A DNA stretch of 64,000 nucleotides from Granulibacter bethesdensis (GCF_001889545.1 NZ_CP018194.1:1028501-1092500), one strand, 5' to 3'; numbered from the stretch's first letter, positions 27,910 to 38,421 are shown. A program made the numbers and translations. Notes: a model not told the origin generated them from the sequence alone.

Positions 27910-28956
27910 ATGGCCTCAGTTCAGCAGATAGATAAGAAAGCGGCCTTTTCACTTCCCCCCGGACAGGGTAGCGGAAAAAGGAAGCCGCCATCCCAGACCG
28001 GTGACAGGATTTTTGGCGCTCTGGTAAGAGTGGCCGGATTGTTCGTACTGACTTTGTTAGGCGCGATCATCCTGATGCTGTTCATCGGCGGCTTGCCGGC
28101 GTTCCGGGCATTTGGCCTTGAATTCCTGGTGTCATCGGCCTGGAACCCACCACATAACGTGTACGGTGCACTGGTCGCTATTTACGGAACCATTATCACA
28201 TCGGTGATTGCACTGATAATTGCTGTCCCGATTGCATTCGGAATTGCCGTTTATCTAACCGAACTGGCTCCGCAATGGGTTCGCCGTCCGGTTGGGATCG
28301 CAATTGAGCTGCTCGCAGCTGTGCCTTCCATCATTTACGGTATGTGGGGCTTTTTCATTATTGTTCCTTTCATGACGAAAATTCAGCCTTCCATTATTTC
28401 GTTTTTTGGTTCGCTGGCTGATGCCGAGGAAAACGTGCCGGTTCTTGGCCCGGTGACAGGCTGGTTGGCAGATCGCTTTGCCGGTCCTGCCTACGGGAAT
28501 GGTATTCTCACGGCCTCGTTGATCCTGGCGTTGATGATCGTACCGTTCATTGCCGCAACGATGCGCGATGTGTTTGCCACTGTGCCCGGCATTTTCAAGG
28601 AAAGCGCCTATGGCCTTGGTTGCACGATCTGGGAAGTCGTTCGCTCCGTCGTGGTGCCCTACACGCGGGTATCGGTTGTAGGCGGTATCATGCTCGGCCT
28701 TGGACGCGCCCTTGGTGAAACCATGGCGGTAACCTTCGTGATCGGTAACACCAACCGGATCGCCACCAGTATTTTCGGTCCCGGTAATACGATTGCATCG
28801 TTGGTCGCGCTCCAGTTTCCGGAAAGCAATCCGGGCGGCCTTCAGTTTTCCTCTCTTTTCGCGTTGGGTTTCATTTTGTTTGTCATCTCCTTTATCGTGC
28901 TGGCAACATCCCGCTTTCTGATGCGGTCACGCTCAGCAGGGGCAGCCAGGGCATGA
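27910..28956 (+). CDS. pstC: Phosphate ABC transporter permease PstC
   Basis: 348 residues with an N-terminal polar tail and six or more membrane spans. The binding-protein-dependent permease signature is in the cytoplasmic loop [32 protein letters not shown]. The stop overlaps the pstA start (ATGA). It pairs with PstA to form the inner-membrane channel driven by PstB. Confidence 0.95.
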   Translation: MASVQQIDKKAAFSLPPGQGSGKRKPPSQTGDRIFGALVRVAGLFVLTLLGAIILMLFIGGLPAFRAFGLEFLVSSAWNPPHNVYGALVAIYGTIITSVIALIIAVPIAFGIAVYLTELAPQWVRRPVGIAIELLAAVPSIIYGMWGFFIIVPFMTKIQPSIISFFGSLADAEENVPVLGPVTGWLADRFAGPAYGNGILTASLILALMIVPFIAATMRDVFATVPGIFKESAYGLGCTIWEVVRSVVVPYTRVSVVGGIMLGLGRALGETMAVTFVIGNTNRIATSIFGPGNTIASLVALQFPESNPGGLQFSSLFALGFILFVISFIVLATSRFLMRSRSAGAARA

Positions 28957-29867
28957 CAACTGTGCTTTCCAATATGGCCTCGGCGGGTGCAAAAATGCCC
29001 CGGAATGGCCCTGTCACAAAAAGCCAGGCAGCGCTTCGTCTCAACAGCAGACGGCAGTTGATAAACCGTCTTATCGTTGGCCTGTGCAGTTTCGCGACAT
29101 TGCTCGGTCTGGCTGCGCTGGCGCTGATTCTGTTCACCCTGCTTAAAAACGGTCTGGCGGGTCTTTCCCTGTCGGTCTTCACTCACGATGAAGGTGCCCC
29201 CGGTTCCAATGGTGGTCTGCGCAACGCTATTGTCGGGACATTGATCCAGACCGCACTGGGTACGTTGATCGGTACGCCGCTGGGGCTGCTGGTCGGAACC
29301 TATCTGGCGGAATACGGGCGTGGCTCTGTCTTGAGCAGCGCGGTCAGGTTTGTGTCCGATATTCTGCTGTCGGCACCGTCCATTCTGGTCGGTCTGTTCA
29401 TGTATCAGCTGATCGTGCGGCCGACGGGGGCATTCTCCGGAATTGCAGGCTGTCTGGCTTTGGCGGTGCTGGTCATTCCCATTGTCGTACGTTCGACCGA
29501 GGATATGCTGCGCCTGCTGCCTGCCCAGTTGCGGGAGGCCGCGGTCGCTCTTGGTGCGCCGCGCTGGCGGGTGATTACCTTCATCTGCTATCGGGCTGCC
29601 ATTGATGGCATAGCAACCGGTGTATTGCTGGGCATCAGCCGTATCGCCGGTGAAACCGCACCTCTGTTGTTCACCAGCCTCGGTAATCCCAACCTGTCGG
29701 TGAATCTGGCAGAGCCAATGGGAAGCCTGCCAGTGACCATCTATAAATTTGCCGGTTCTGCCTATTCGGACTGGCAGCTTCTTTCATGGGCAGGCGCCCT
29801 GCTGATTACACTTGGCGTCCTTGGCCTCAACATACTGGCCCGCGCCATTCTGGGCAGAAGGCAGTGA
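28953..29867 (+). CDS. pstA: Phosphate ABC transporter permease PstA
   Basis: 304 residues with six membrane spans. The EAA-type loop, [29 protein letters not shown] followed by SRIAGETAP, is the PstB-docking site. It overlaps pstC by 4 bp and is followed 4 bp later by pstB, so the three are translationally coupled. Confidence 0.95.
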   Translation: MTTVLSNMASAGAKMPRNGPVTKSQAALRLNSRRQLINRLIVGLCSFATLLGLAALALILFTLLKNGLAGLSLSVFTHDEGAPGSNGGLRNAIVGTLIQTALGTLIGTPLGLLVGTYLAEYGRGSVLSSAVRFVSDILLSAPSILVGLFMYQLIVRPTGAFSGIAGCLALAVLVIPIVVRSTEDMLRLLPAQLREAAVALGAPRWRVITFICYRAAIDGIATGVLLGISRIAGETAPLLFTSLGNPNLSVNLAEPMGSLPVTIYKFAGSAYSDWQLLSWAGALLITLGVLGLNILARAILGRRQ

Positions 29868-29871
29868 GACA

Positions 29872-30732
29872 ATGGTAAGTACTATTTCCCAGGTTTCCCG
29901 GACGGTTTCCCATGATGCGGGCGGAAGCGCTGCTGCCGGTCTGGCCGCAATGGCCGCATCCCGTGTCGTGGTTGAAAGCCAGCCGAAAATTGCCGTGCGC
30001 AATCTCGATTTCTATTATGGTTCGCACAAGGCCCTGAAATCCATTTCACTTGATGTGCATGAGCGTCAGGTTCTGGGTATGATCGGGCCGTCCGGCTGCG
30101 GTAAATCCACGTTGCTGCGTATCCTGAACAAGATGTATGCGCTTTATCCCGGCCAGCGTGCTGAGGGTGAGGTGCTGTTGGATGGCGAGAACGTTCTCGG
30201 CAAAGATGTCGATGTGAACGTGCTGCGCAGCCGTGTCGGCATGGTGTTCCAGAAGCCGACACCATTCCCGATGTCGATCTATGAGAACATTGCGTTTGGC
30301 ATCCGCCTGCACGAAAAACTATCCAAGGCGGAGATGGATGAACGGATCGAATGGTCCCTGACCCGTGCTGCGTTGTGGAGCGAGGTTAAGGATCGCCTTC
30401 ATACAGCTGCCGCCGGAATGTCCGGTGGTCAGCAGCAGCGTCTGTGCATTGCGCGCACCATCGCCGTGAAACCTGAAGTCATTCTGCTTGATGAACCGAC
30501 CAGCGCGCTTGATCCGATCAGCACTTTGAAGATCGAGGAACTGGTGGATGAGCTGAAACGCGATTTCACCATCGCCATCGTGACACACAACATGCAGCAG
30601 GCTGCGCGCTGTGCGGATCGTGTCGCATTTTTCTACATGGGCGAACTGATTGAAGTCGGCACGGCGCTCGACATGTTCACCAACCCGCGTGAGCAGCGCA
30701 CGCAGGAATATATCACCGGCCGCTTCGGCTGA
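29872..30732 (+). CDS. pstB: Phosphate ABC transporter ATP-binding protein
   Basis: 286 residues from ATG 29872. Walker A is GPSGCGKST, the signature is MSGGQQQR, Walker B is [12 protein letters not shown], and the switch His is in VTHNMQQA. There is an unusual Ala/Ser-rich N-terminal extension of about 40 residues before the ABC domain. It follows pstA directly. Confidence 0.96.
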   Translation: MVSTISQVSRTVSHDAGGSAAAGLAAMAASRVVVESQPKIAVRNLDFYYGSHKALKSISLDVHERQVLGMIGPSGCGKSTLLRILNKMYALYPGQRAEGEVLLDGENVLGKDVDVNVLRSRVGMVFQKPTPFPMSIYENIAFGIRLHEKLSKAEMDERIEWSLTRAALWSEVKDRLHTAAAGMSGGQQQRLCIARTIAVKPEVILLDEPTSALDPISTLKIEELVDELKRDFTIAIVTHNMQQAARCADRVAFFYMGELIEVGTALDMFTNPREQRTQEYITGRFG

Positions 30733-30751
30733 CCCCGCGGGAATTGATGCC

Positions 30752-31489
30752 ATGACCAACCAACTGGGTTCACCCCATATTGTTTCAAGCTATGAGCAGG
30801 ATCTTCAACAGCTCAGTGATATGATCACGCGCATGGGCGGGATGGTGGAAAACCAGCTTGCTCTGGCAGTGACGTCCATCATCAACAAGGATATGGATGC
30901 TGCCAATCGCGCAATTGATGTCGACCCTGCGATTGATGCGCTGGAAACCGAGATCCAGCAATTCATCGTGCGTCTTCTGGCGCTGCGCCAGCCGGTGGCG
31001 ATCGATCTGCGGATGGTGCTTTCCTCGCTGAAAATTACCAGTGATCTGGAGCGCATTGGCGATTATTCCAAAAATGTTGCCAAGCGCGGTATCGTGCTGA
31101 ACCAGTTTTCGCTGCCTTTCAGTCTGACCGGTCTGGCGCATATGGGCCAGCTTGTTCAGCAGAATATGAAGACGATCATTGATGCGGTTGGTGAGAATGA
31201 TACCAGCCGTGCTGAAGAAGTCTGGCGCTCCGACACAGCAATTGACGATATGTACAATGCGATTTTCCGTGAACTGATTACTTATATGATGGAAGATCCG
31301 CGCGACATTACGCCTTGCACCCACCTTCTGTTTATTGCCAAAAATCTCGAACGGATCGGTGATCACGCCACTAATATCGCGGAGACGGTGTTCTATACCG
31401 TCTCCGGCCATTCTTTGCCGGATGAACGGCCCAAAAGCGACAACACGTCCTACATGGTGGCGCGCCCGTCTCCGGATGTGACATCCTGA
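30752..31489 (+). CDS. phoU: Phosphate signalling protein PhoU
   Basis: 245 residues, all helical, with two PhoU repeats: the first contains DLRMVLSSLKITSDLERIGDYSKN and the second HLLFIAKNLERIGDHATNIAE, each with the conserved ERIGD metal-binding core. It links PstB to the PhoR kinase and represses the Pho response in phosphate excess. It follows pstB by 19 bp. Confidence 0.95.
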   Translation: MTNQLGSPHIVSSYEQDLQQLSDMITRMGGMVENQLALAVTSIINKDMDAANRAIDVDPAIDALETEIQQFIVRLLALRQPVAIDLRMVLSSLKITSDLERIGDYSKNVAKRGIVLNQFSLPFSLTGLAHMGQLVQQNMKTIIDAVGENDTSRAEEVWRSDTAIDDMYNAIFRELITYMMEDPRDITPCTHLLFIAKNLERIGDHATNIAETVFYTVSGHSLPDERPKSDNTSYMVARPSPDVTS

Positions 31490-31530
31490 CGGGCATGTGA
31501 AATCGTCGGGTGCGAGGAGACTGTATCATT

Positions 31531-32280
31531 ATGCGCTTTGCACAGGAAGAAACCCGTTCCCGTCCTGCGGAAACTCCGGCAGGGCAGACGCGTCCGACAG
31601 TGCTGATTGTCGAGGATGAGGCGGCATTGGCGACAATGCTGCGCTATAATCTGGAAAAGCAGGGCTTCCGTGTCGAGGAAGCTTCAGATGGTCAGGAAGC
31701 CCTGCACCGCCTGTCGGAAGTCCAGCCGGATTTGGTTCTGCTGGACTGGATGCTGCCTGGGCTGTCGGGTATCGAGGTATGCCGTCAGATACGTCGGAAA
31801 CCCGGCACCCGTGATCTGCCGATCATTATGGTGACTGCCCGTGTCGAGGATCAGGATGCGGTTCGGGCCTTGAATACAGGCGCGGATGATTACATCACCA
31901 AACCGTTCAACATGCAGGCCCTTCAGGCCCGTATTCGCGCGTTGTTGCGTCGGGCCAGCCCGGTAACGGCGAAGGGCATGCTGACCTTCCATGACATTAC
32001 GATGGATCTGGCAACCCATCGCGTGCATCGGAACAACCGTCCGATCCATCTCGGCCCGACCGAATTCCGGCTGATGGAATTCTTCCTGCAACATCCGCGG
32101 CGGGTTTTCTCGCGTGAGGAGTTGCTGGATTCAGTCTGGGGTACCGATATTCATGTGGAGCCCCGTACGGTGGATGTACATATTCGTCGCCTGCGCAAGG
32201 CCGTGAATGGCGAGGGCGAGGTTGATCTGGTGCGTACGGTACGGGCTGCCGGATATGCGCTGGATACTGATCCGCTATAA
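31531..32280 (+). CDS. phoB: Phosphate regulon response regulator PhoB
   Basis: 249 residues from ATG 31531, with GAGGAGA about 10 bp upstream; a GTG at 31510 is also in frame. The receiver domain has the acidic pocket VEDE, phospho-acceptor Asp in LLDWMLPG and Lys in ITKPF. The OmpR-type winged helix follows (TEFRLMEFFLQHPRRVFSREELLDSVWG, then RTVDVHIRRLRKA). The cognate kinase phoR is not in the window. It closes the pst operon and is followed by a terminator. Confidence 0.94.
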   Translation: MRFAQEETRSRPAETPAGQTRPTVLIVEDEAALATMLRYNLEKQGFRVEEASDGQEALHRLSEVQPDLVLLDWMLPGLSGIEVCRQIRRKPGTRDLPIIMVTARVEDQDAVRALNTGADDYITKPFNMQALQARIRALLRRASPVTAKGMLTFHDITMDLATHRVHRNNRPIHLGPTEFRLMEFFLQHPRRVFSREELLDSVWGTDIHVEPRTVDVHIRRLRKAVNGEGEVDLVRTVRAAGYALDTDPL

Positions 32281-32316
32281 GATAGCTGTTCCTGATTGAT
32301 CAAAAATCATCTGTGG

Positions 32317-32350
32317 AAAACCGTTCCTGTCGACAGGAACGGTTTTTCCC
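32317..32350. terminator. Bidirectional terminator between phoB and the chorismatase gene
   Basis: A perfect 15-bp palindrome, AAAACCGTTCCTGTC and its complement (32317-32346), with T runs on both strands. phoB ends 36 bp before it and the minus-strand chorismatase gene ends just after it at 32355. Confidence 0.9.
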
Positions 32351-32354
32351 CTGA

Positions 32355-33368
32355 TTAACGTTCCGGACAGTACCCTTCAACTTCGACCAGCAGCTCAGCA
32401 CGGCATATATCCGCGCGCAGAATGCATTCTGTGGCATCTGGCCCGAAAGCATCGTTCAGAATGCTCTGAACAGCAGGCAGATCAGTCGGATGCCGGATAT
32501 AGGCCTTCAGTCTGAGTGCCTGCGCATCTCCCTGAAATCCTTTGTGCTGTGCTGCTTGCAGGACGGCACGGATATTGGCCACAGTCTCCCATGTCTGGGC
32601 GATGACATTGTCCGGGTGCAGGCTCTGATGTCCGGTGATGGCGGCGGTACCTGAAATGAACAGACAACGATCCTGTTCCCCAGTGACGGCAATGGTGGCG
32701 CGGGAAAAGGTCGGGCTGCGCGGCCCATACTGTTCAGGATAGCGATAGGCGCTGATCTGGCGAGGATTTTCCACCGGTATGCCCGCCTGACGCCCTGCCA
32801 GAACATAGATCAGTAATCCTCCGCTTCCGGTGCCAAGCGCACAGGCGGCCGGGGCGCTGGTTTCTTCCCGTCCACGGGCGGAGAATGCATCGAACCGGCC
32901 CTGATTGAACAGGTGGTACCGTTCCGTCCCATCATCCATATCATGAATCCGCGGCATATAGTTTGCGGTCTTGAGCAGATGGGGAAAGCCTTTTTCATCA
33001 ATGACCGAGAACAGCGCCTGATAGGCCCGGAAGCTGGCCTCCCGCAGCGGCACATCATTGCTGATACGGACCGCGCCAAAAAACAGCGTACTGTTTTCTC
33101 CGTTGACTACCTGGTCAGGACCAATCTGGTGGCTGCCCCATCGCGGCGTTGCGTCAGAGGCAAGCCACAGTTCCGCACCATCCCGCTCAGGCCAGAGGAG
33201 TGGAAGATCAGCCATCAGTCTCACTGGCCCGGTTTCCTCCCTGCTTTCCGGCAGGGAAGGGAGGCAGTTGAGACCAATAATCCCCAGCGCCGATGAGGCC
33301 GGGGCGGATGAGACAGGCCCGGCAGACAGAGGGAGAGGGCTATAATACTGCACGGTCAACGATGTCAT
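32355..33368 (-). CDS. FkbO/Hyg5 (XanB2-like) family chorismatase
   Basis: 337 residues from the ATG at 33368; the open frame continues further upstream without family-like sequence. It shows the fold and motifs of type II/III chorismatases: NYMPRIHDMDDG, FNQGRFDAF, LFISGTAAITGHQSLH, and near the C-terminus DICRAELLVEVEGYC with candidate catalytic Cys and Glu. These enzymes remove pyruvate from chorismate to give 3- or 4-hydroxybenzoate (Hyg5, XanB2) or a dihydroxycyclohexadiene acid (FkbO). 4-Hydroxybenzoate is the ubiquinone ring precursor, so a UbiC-like role is plausible but inferred. It is divergent from glgX. Confidence 0.8.
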   Translation of the reverse strand: MTSLTVQYYSPLPLSAGPVSSAPASSALGIIGLNCLPSLPESREETGPVRLMADLPLLWPERDGAELWLASDATPRWGSHQIGPDQVVNGENSTLFFGAVRISNDVPLREASFRAYQALFSVIDEKGFPHLLKTANYMPRIHDMDDGTERYHLFNQGRFDAFSARGREETSAPAACALGTGSGGLLIYVLAGRQAGIPVENPRQISAYRYPEQYGPRSPTFSRATIAVTGEQDRCLFISGTAAITGHQSLHPDNVIAQTWETVANIRAVLQAAQHKGFQGDAQALRLKAYIRHPTDLPAVQSILNDAFGPDATECILRADICRAELLVEVEGYCPER

Positions 33369-33500
33369 GGTTAAGGATTGCTTCTGAAAGGCTGAGTGCA
33401 AGAGGAATGGCTGCAACTCACGATGCCATGCGGTCGTTTGAATGCGCGGGCCGGAATTTTGAATCGCAGAATTCGTGAGCTTAGCAGGGAACATTGTATC

Positions 33501-35630
33501 ATGGCATCTATCGTTTCGCGTCGGCTTCGTGAAGGCGTGCCCCATCCGCGCGGAGCGATCTGGGACGGAGAAGGCATTAATGTCGCGTTATTCTCCGCCC
33601 ATGCCACGAAGGTGGAGCTGTGTCTCTTCGATGAAAGCGGCACCAAGGAAAAAGAGCGTATCACTCTGCCGGAATATACGGATGAAATCTTTCATGGCTA
33701 TGTCTCTGGTCTCGGCCCGGGTACGGTCTATGGTTTCCGTGTCCATGGCCCCTATGAGCCGGAAGCCGGGCATCGTTTCAACCCTCATAAGCTTCTGCTC
33801 GATCCCTATGCACGGGTGCATATCGGAGAGCTGAACTGGAATCCCGCCTGTTTCGGCTACACGATCGGCTCGGAGCAGGAGGATCTTTCTTTCGATGAGC
33901 GTGACAGCGCGGCATTTATGCCGAAATGTGTGGTGGTAGACCAGAATTTCGACTGGCATGGGCAAGCGATCCGTCCCGGCATTCCGTGGGGTCGCACGAT
34001 CACCTATGAAACCCATGTACGCGGCTACACCATGCGTCACCCGGAGATTCCAGCGCATTTACGCGGTACCTATGCCGGGTTGGCCAGTAAGCCGGTGCTG
34101 GATCATATCCGCGCTCTTGGCGTGACGAGTGTGGAATTGCTGCCTGTTCACAGCTTTGTGCGTGACAGCCACCTGCTTGAAAAAGGGCTGACGAATTTCT
34201 GGGGCTACAACACGATCGGCTTTTTTGCGCCGGACCCGCTTTACGCCGCCGACCGCAACCGTGTGCTGGCCGAATTCAAGGAAATGGTGGCACGCTTCCA
34301 CGATGCAGGGCTCGAGGTGATTCTGGATGTTGTCTACAACCACACTGCCGAGGGCAATGAAAAAGGCGCGACCCTGTCTTTCAAGGGCATCGATAACGCG
34401 ACCTACTATCGTCTTCTGCCTGATCAGAAGCGGTTTTACATCAATGATACCGGCACCGGGAACACGCTCAATCTGTCCCATCCGCGTGTCATTCAGATGG
34501 TGACCGACAGCCTCCGTTATTGGGTGACGGAGATGCATGTCGATGGTTTCCGCTTCGATCTGGGCACAATTCTGGCGCGTGAGCCGGATGGCTTTGATAC
34601 TCAAAGTGGCTTCCTGCGTGCCGTGGGGCAGGATCCTGTGCTGGCAGGTGTGAAACTGATCGCCGAGCCATGGGATTGTGGACCGGGCGGATATCAGGTG
34701 GGCGGTTTCCCACCCGGTTGGGCGGAGTGGAATGACCAGTTCCGCGATACGACGCGCGATTTCTGGCGGGGCGAGGCAAGTGCCGCGGCGCTGGCGCCAC
34801 GGCTGTTAGGGTCCCCTGATAAGTTCGATCATCGTGGCCGCAAGCCATGGGCCAGCGTAAATTTCGTGACGGCCCATGACGGTTTCACCCTCAATGATCT
34901 GGTCAGCTATAACGACAAGCATAACGAGGCGAATGGCGAGGATAATAAAGACGGCAGTGACCATGACCGTTCATGGAATGGCGGTGCCGAAGGGCCGACT
35001 GATGATCAGGGCATTGAAACGTTACGCCATCGCCAGATCAGAAACATGCTGGGTACGCTGCTATTGTCGCTCGGCACCCCGATGATATTGGCAGGGGATG
35101 AATTCGGGCGCACTCAGCAGGGCAATAACAATGCCTACTGTCAGGATAACGAGATCAGTTGGGTTGACTGGGATATTCAGGAGAAGGGGCATTCCCTGAT
35201 CCGGTTTACGCAGAAACTGATCGCGTTACGTCAACAGCACCCGATCCTGTGGCGAGCCCGGTTTCCCGGCGAAAATCGTAATGATGAATCGGGTATCACA
35301 GGCCTGCGCTGGATATCTGCAAGCGGTCAGGACATGACGCAGGAGGAATGGGAGAACGGTAATACCCGCACCTTCTCCATGCTGCTGGATGGCCGTGCCC
35401 AGCCGACCGGGGTGAAAGAGCCGGGTCAGGATGCCAGCCTGTTGATCATCCTGAATGGATGGCACGATGTTGTTTCCTTCACGCTGCCGGACTGCCCCGG
35501 GGGAGAGGAATGGAGACTACTGATTGACACGAATATCCCGGATGATGATGGCGGTGCGTTGTTCCGGATGGGCGATCAGTATCAGGTGACCGGGCGTTCG
35601 GTGCTTGTGTTCGAGCATTGCAGAAGCTGA
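33501..35630 (+). CDS. glgX: Glycogen debranching enzyme GlgX
   Basis: 709 residues from ATG 33501 with AGGGA upstream. An N-terminal CBM48 module (GAIWDGEGINVALFSAHATKVELCLFD) precedes a GH13 barrel: DVVYNHTAEG, nucleophile region VDGFRFDLG, acid region AEPWD and TAHDGFTLNDLVSYNDKHN. Hydrolyses alpha-1,6 branches of phosphorylase-limit glycogen or maltodextrin. No other glycogen genes are adjacent. The last 49 bp overlap the convergent MFS gene. Confidence 0.93.
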   Translation: MASIVSRRLREGVPHPRGAIWDGEGINVALFSAHATKVELCLFDESGTKEKERITLPEYTDEIFHGYVSGLGPGTVYGFRVHGPYEPEAGHRFNPHKLLLDPYARVHIGELNWNPACFGYTIGSEQEDLSFDERDSAAFMPKCVVVDQNFDWHGQAIRPGIPWGRTITYETHVRGYTMRHPEIPAHLRGTYAGLASKPVLDHIRALGVTSVELLPVHSFVRDSHLLEKGLTNFWGYNTIGFFAPDPLYAADRNRVLAEFKEMVARFHDAGLEVILDVVYNHTAEGNEKGATLSFKGIDNATYYRLLPDQKRFYINDTGTGNTLNLSHPRVIQMVTDSLRYWVTEMHVDGFRFDLGTILAREPDGFDTQSGFLRAVGQDPVLAGVKLIAEPWDCGPGGYQVGGFPPGWAEWNDQFRDTTRDFWRGEASAAALAPRLLGSPDKFDHRGRKPWASVNFVTAHDGFTLNDLVSYNDKHNEANGEDNKDGSDHDRSWNGGAEGPTDDQGIETLRHRQIRNMLGTLLLSLGTPMILAGDEFGRTQQGNNNAYCQDNEISWVDWDIQEKGHSLIRFTQKLIALRQQHPILWRARFPGENRNDESGITGLRWISASGQDMTQEEWENGNTRTFSMLLDGRAQPTGVKEPGQDASLLIILNGWHDVVSFTLPDCPGGEEWRLLIDTNIPDDDGGALFRMGDQYQVTGRSVLVFEHCRS

Positions 35631-36868
35631 TACGGTTGCATGGCCGGTGTGTGCAAATAGAGCACAATGCCGGCCAGACCGATGGCGACAATGCTTAACC
35701 CGCCTCCCGCGATCAATCCGATTGGCCCTGTCAGAGCGAGCATGGAAGGCGCAATCGCCAACCCGGCCAGCATGCCGCCATTATAGCTGATCAGAAAACC
35801 ACGGGCCGAAGCGGGAACGTCCTGAGCGTTCAGTGTGGTCTGACGCAGGATGGCAATGGGAATATCCTCGAACGGCCCTCCCGTACCGGCTATGGCGGCA
35901 CAGATCATCAGACCTGGAGCTATCCAGTGAGGGGGTGCCAGTAAAGCCACCAATGTCATGCAGGCGAGACCGGCTCCGACCAGTGCCGTGCCTCCGAACA
36001 TCATGCAGGCAGGAAGGGCGGGAATGGGACGGTTGCCCACGATCATCATGCCAAGCACGTTGCCGACACCGTAGGCAGCAATCACCGCGCCGTAGGATGA
36101 CAGGCCGGAGGCTCCTGGCTGCAACCGGGTAATCAGCAATGGCAGGGCCAGATAAACAATCGCATACCAGGCACCGCAGACGACCGGGCCGATAAGAAAT
36201 GAATACCAGAGCAAAGGGTGTCCGCGATTGGCAGTAATGGCATGCCATGGCGTCGGTATGTTGCGGGATGGTGCGGCATCCTGGCGAACCTGATTGCGAC
36301 CGGTCAGCCAGACCGCGATCGCTGAAATGACGAAGGTGATGGCATCGACAGTGAAAAAATGCACCAGTGGCAGCAGGCCCGCGAGTACGCTGATCATGAC
36401 CGGTCCGAGCAGTCTGGCAACACGGTCTGTCATATCCATCAGGGCATTGGCGGCAGGCAGTTCGCTCTGATCCTGCACCAGATGCGGTAGTACAACCTGA
36501 AGGGCCGGCCTGAACAATGCCTGCCCCAGTGCAATCAGAATAATCGCCTGAAGCAGAAAGGATGCAGAAACGCCGCCCTGGATGAACCATGCTCCGATCA
36601 GCGCAGCAAGGGAAACCATGCGGATCAGATCAGCGCCGATCATCACCCGAAATTGTGGCTTTCGGTCTGCCCATGGGCCAACAAAAAAAGCGGCCAGTAA
36701 AATACAGAACCCCTGAAAGGCGGTCAGATATCCTGCATTGGCCCCGAATGCCTGCACGGCTGCCCATGAGAGGGCAACAAGGTAGAGCTGGTCACCAATC
36801 GCTGAGAATGAAAGACCGCTCCACAAGCAGGCCAGCCTGGGATGGCGCAGGACAGAAAACAGTTTCAT
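35582..36868 (-). CDS. MFS transporter
   Basis: 428 residues with about twelve membrane spans and the arrangement of DHA-type exporters (N-terminal LWSGLSFSAIGDQLYLVALSW, then GPWADRKPQFRVMIGADLIRM). The substrate is not identifiable. It overlaps the glgX end by 49 bp tail to tail and has no operon partner. Confidence 0.85.
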   Translation of the reverse strand: MKLFSVLRHPRLACLWSGLSFSAIGDQLYLVALSWAAVQAFGANAGYLTAFQGFCILLAAFFVGPWADRKPQFRVMIGADLIRMVSLAALIGAWFIQGGVSASFLLQAIILIALGQALFRPALQVVLPHLVQDQSELPAANALMDMTDRVARLLGPVMISVLAGLLPLVHFFTVDAITFVISAIAVWLTGRNQVRQDAAPSRNIPTPWHAITANRGHPLLWYSFLIGPVVCGAWYAIVYLALPLLITRLQPGASGLSSYGAVIAAYGVGNVLGMMIVGNRPIPALPACMMFGGTALVGAGLACMTLVALLAPPHWIAPGLMICAAIAGTGGPFEDIPIAILRQTTLNAQDVPASARGFLISYNGGMLAGLAIAPSMLALTGPIGLIAGGGLSIVAIGLAGIVLYLHTPAMQPYQLLQCSNTSTERPVT

Positions 36869-36899
36869 GGCATGGTTTCTGGCATGTCATCAGGCCAGA

Positions 36900-36938
36900 A
36901 AAAAGGGCCTCGTTTTTGAAGAATACGAGGCCCTTTTT
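36900..36938 (-). terminator. Terminator after the CHAP gene
   Basis: A 13-bp stem (36901-36913 with 36925-36937) around GGGCCTCG, flanked by A and T runs on both sides. It lies 56 bp past the stop of the minus-strand CHAP gene and upstream of the MFS gene. Confidence 0.82.
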
Positions 36939-36993
36939 ACAATCAGCACATACAGCGACGGCAGCGCCAGTTTTTGGCGGTGTCGGGAATAAT

Positions 36994-37848
36994 TTAGCGC
37001 AGATTATGATTGATCGAATCGGTTGCGAGATCGGCACCGAAATTCATGGAACCCGCCACCTGATCAGCAGTTATCTGTCTGCCAACGGAGAGATCAATGC
37101 CCCGCTTGCGGGAGGAGGAGGGAGCCTGAGCAACTTCCTGATAAACTGGCTGGTCAGAGCCACCGACCACGGCTGCAACACGACCGCGGGCAGGAGACAG
37201 ATTACGCGGAGGCGGATTCATGTCGGGAATGGAGGCCGAGGCCATCCTTGTGACTGATCCAGGCTGTCCCTCTGGACGATCGTAAATAAAGCCGTAGGTG
37301 GGATAGACGCTGCCATACGTGTCCGAATGACCCAGAGCCACACGAACCGAGGTCCAGTCATTGTTTGGTGATACGTCGACGACGGAGATGCCTTTGCTGA
37401 CCCCTCCACGGGCACCGGGACCGCGCCAGTTGGCATGGTCAATCAGAACTTCGCGGCTGTTGATCACTTGCTCAACGACGGCGACATGGCCGAGACGCAT
37501 ATGACCGTTGGCGCGGAAATTGAGGATGCTGCCGGGTTCCGGGGTGTTTCCTCTGGCATAGACGCCTTCAGCGGCATCCCACCAGTTTGCAGCATTCCCC
37601 TTGAGTTCAATCCCTGAGACGGAGCGGGCGTAGGGAACGCATTGAAGGGCGGAAAAAGTTCGGTGACGGGAGGCGTATTGCAGACTGTGTTTTATATGCA
37701 ACGATGCATGGTGATTATGTGACACCCCTGCTTGCCGACCCGCAACATGTTTGCTACGTGCCTCAGCGGTGCCGGTCATAAGTGGAAGGGACAGCGCGAT
37801 CGCTGTTCCATAACCCAAGACCTTTTTGCCGGTTGCCCATGCCAGCAT
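36994..37848 (-). CDS. CHAP domain secreted amidase-like protein
   Basis: 284 residues. An N-terminal signal peptide (MLAWATGKKVLGYGTAIALSL, cleavage near AEA) leads into a CHAP (NlpC/P60-like) domain with catalytic Cys in LQCVPYAR and His in GHVAVVEQV, then Asn/Asp-rich segments and a variable, probably disordered C-terminus. Such proteins cut peptidoglycan stem peptides or cross-bridges. It stands alone. Confidence 0.82.
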   Translation of the reverse strand: MLAWATGKKVLGYGTAIALSLPLMTGTAEARSKHVAGRQAGVSHNHHASLHIKHSLQYASRHRTFSALQCVPYARSVSGIELKGNAANWWDAAEGVYARGNTPEPGSILNFRANGHMRLGHVAVVEQVINSREVLIDHANWRGPGARGGVSKGISVVDVSPNNDWTSVRVALGHSDTYGSVYPTYGFIYDRPEGQPGSVTRMASASIPDMNPPPRNLSPARGRVAAVVGGSDQPVYQEVAQAPSSSRKRGIDLSVGRQITADQVAGSMNFGADLATDSINHNLR

Positions 37849-38006
37849 ATGCTACCCCCGTTCACCCCATTACCTATTCAATGGGTTAGCAACAGAGATG
37901 CGTCGCTGACAACCCTGTAAATCACTAAAGATGACAATCTTCTTCATGAATCCTCCATTCGGCGGTCATGATCAGACTGCAGGGGGGATATAATTGTCAT
38001 GAAACG

Positions 38007-38045
38007 AAAAAAGGCAGGCCTGACACATATTTCAGGCCTGCCTTT
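38007..38045 (-). terminator. Terminator of the RidA gene
   Basis: A 14-bp stem (38010-38023 with 38032-38045, core GGCAGGCCTGA) followed on the minus strand by six T residues, 20 bp after the stop at 38065. Confidence 0.85.
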
Positions 38046-38064
38046 CCTGTGAATTTTCGACTCG

Positions 38065-38421
38065 TTACCGGCAGGCTGTGACCATCACCTCGACCAGACC
38101 TTTGGGGTCTACCAGTTCGGCCTGCACACAGGCGCGTACCGGGGGGTGACCACCATGACGGGCGATCCATTCCTCCCACACGGCATTGAAGCCTGGACGG
38201 TCAGCGAGGTTTTTCAGCCACACCTGAGCCTGAAGCAGTCTGGTGGCATCGGTGCCGTGCTGTTCCAGCAGGGCGTCGATGCGGTCCAGAACCTGGCGTG
38301 TCTGACCTGTAATGTCCTGAGTGCTGTCTTCCGCGACAACGCCCTGAAGATAAACGAAACCGTGATATTCAACAGCGGCGGAGAGAATGCTGTTCGGCTC
38401 CGTGCGAATGATTTTGCTCAT
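38065..38421 (-). CDS. RidA family protein
   Basis: 118 residues from the ATG at 38421, preceded by AAGGAAA. The YjgF/YER057c fold is seen in LVYLQGVVAEDS-type and VRACVQAEL segments, with the Arg of PPVRACVQ that binds the substrate carboxylate. Family members hydrolyse reactive enamine/imine intermediates made by PLP enzymes. It is followed by its own terminator. Confidence 0.85.
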   Translation of the reverse strand: MSKIIRTEPNSILSAAVEYHGFVYLQGVVAEDSTQDITGQTRQVLDRIDALLEQHGTDATRLLQAQVWLKNLADRPGFNAVWEEWIARHGGHPPVRACVQAELVDPKGLVEVMVTACR

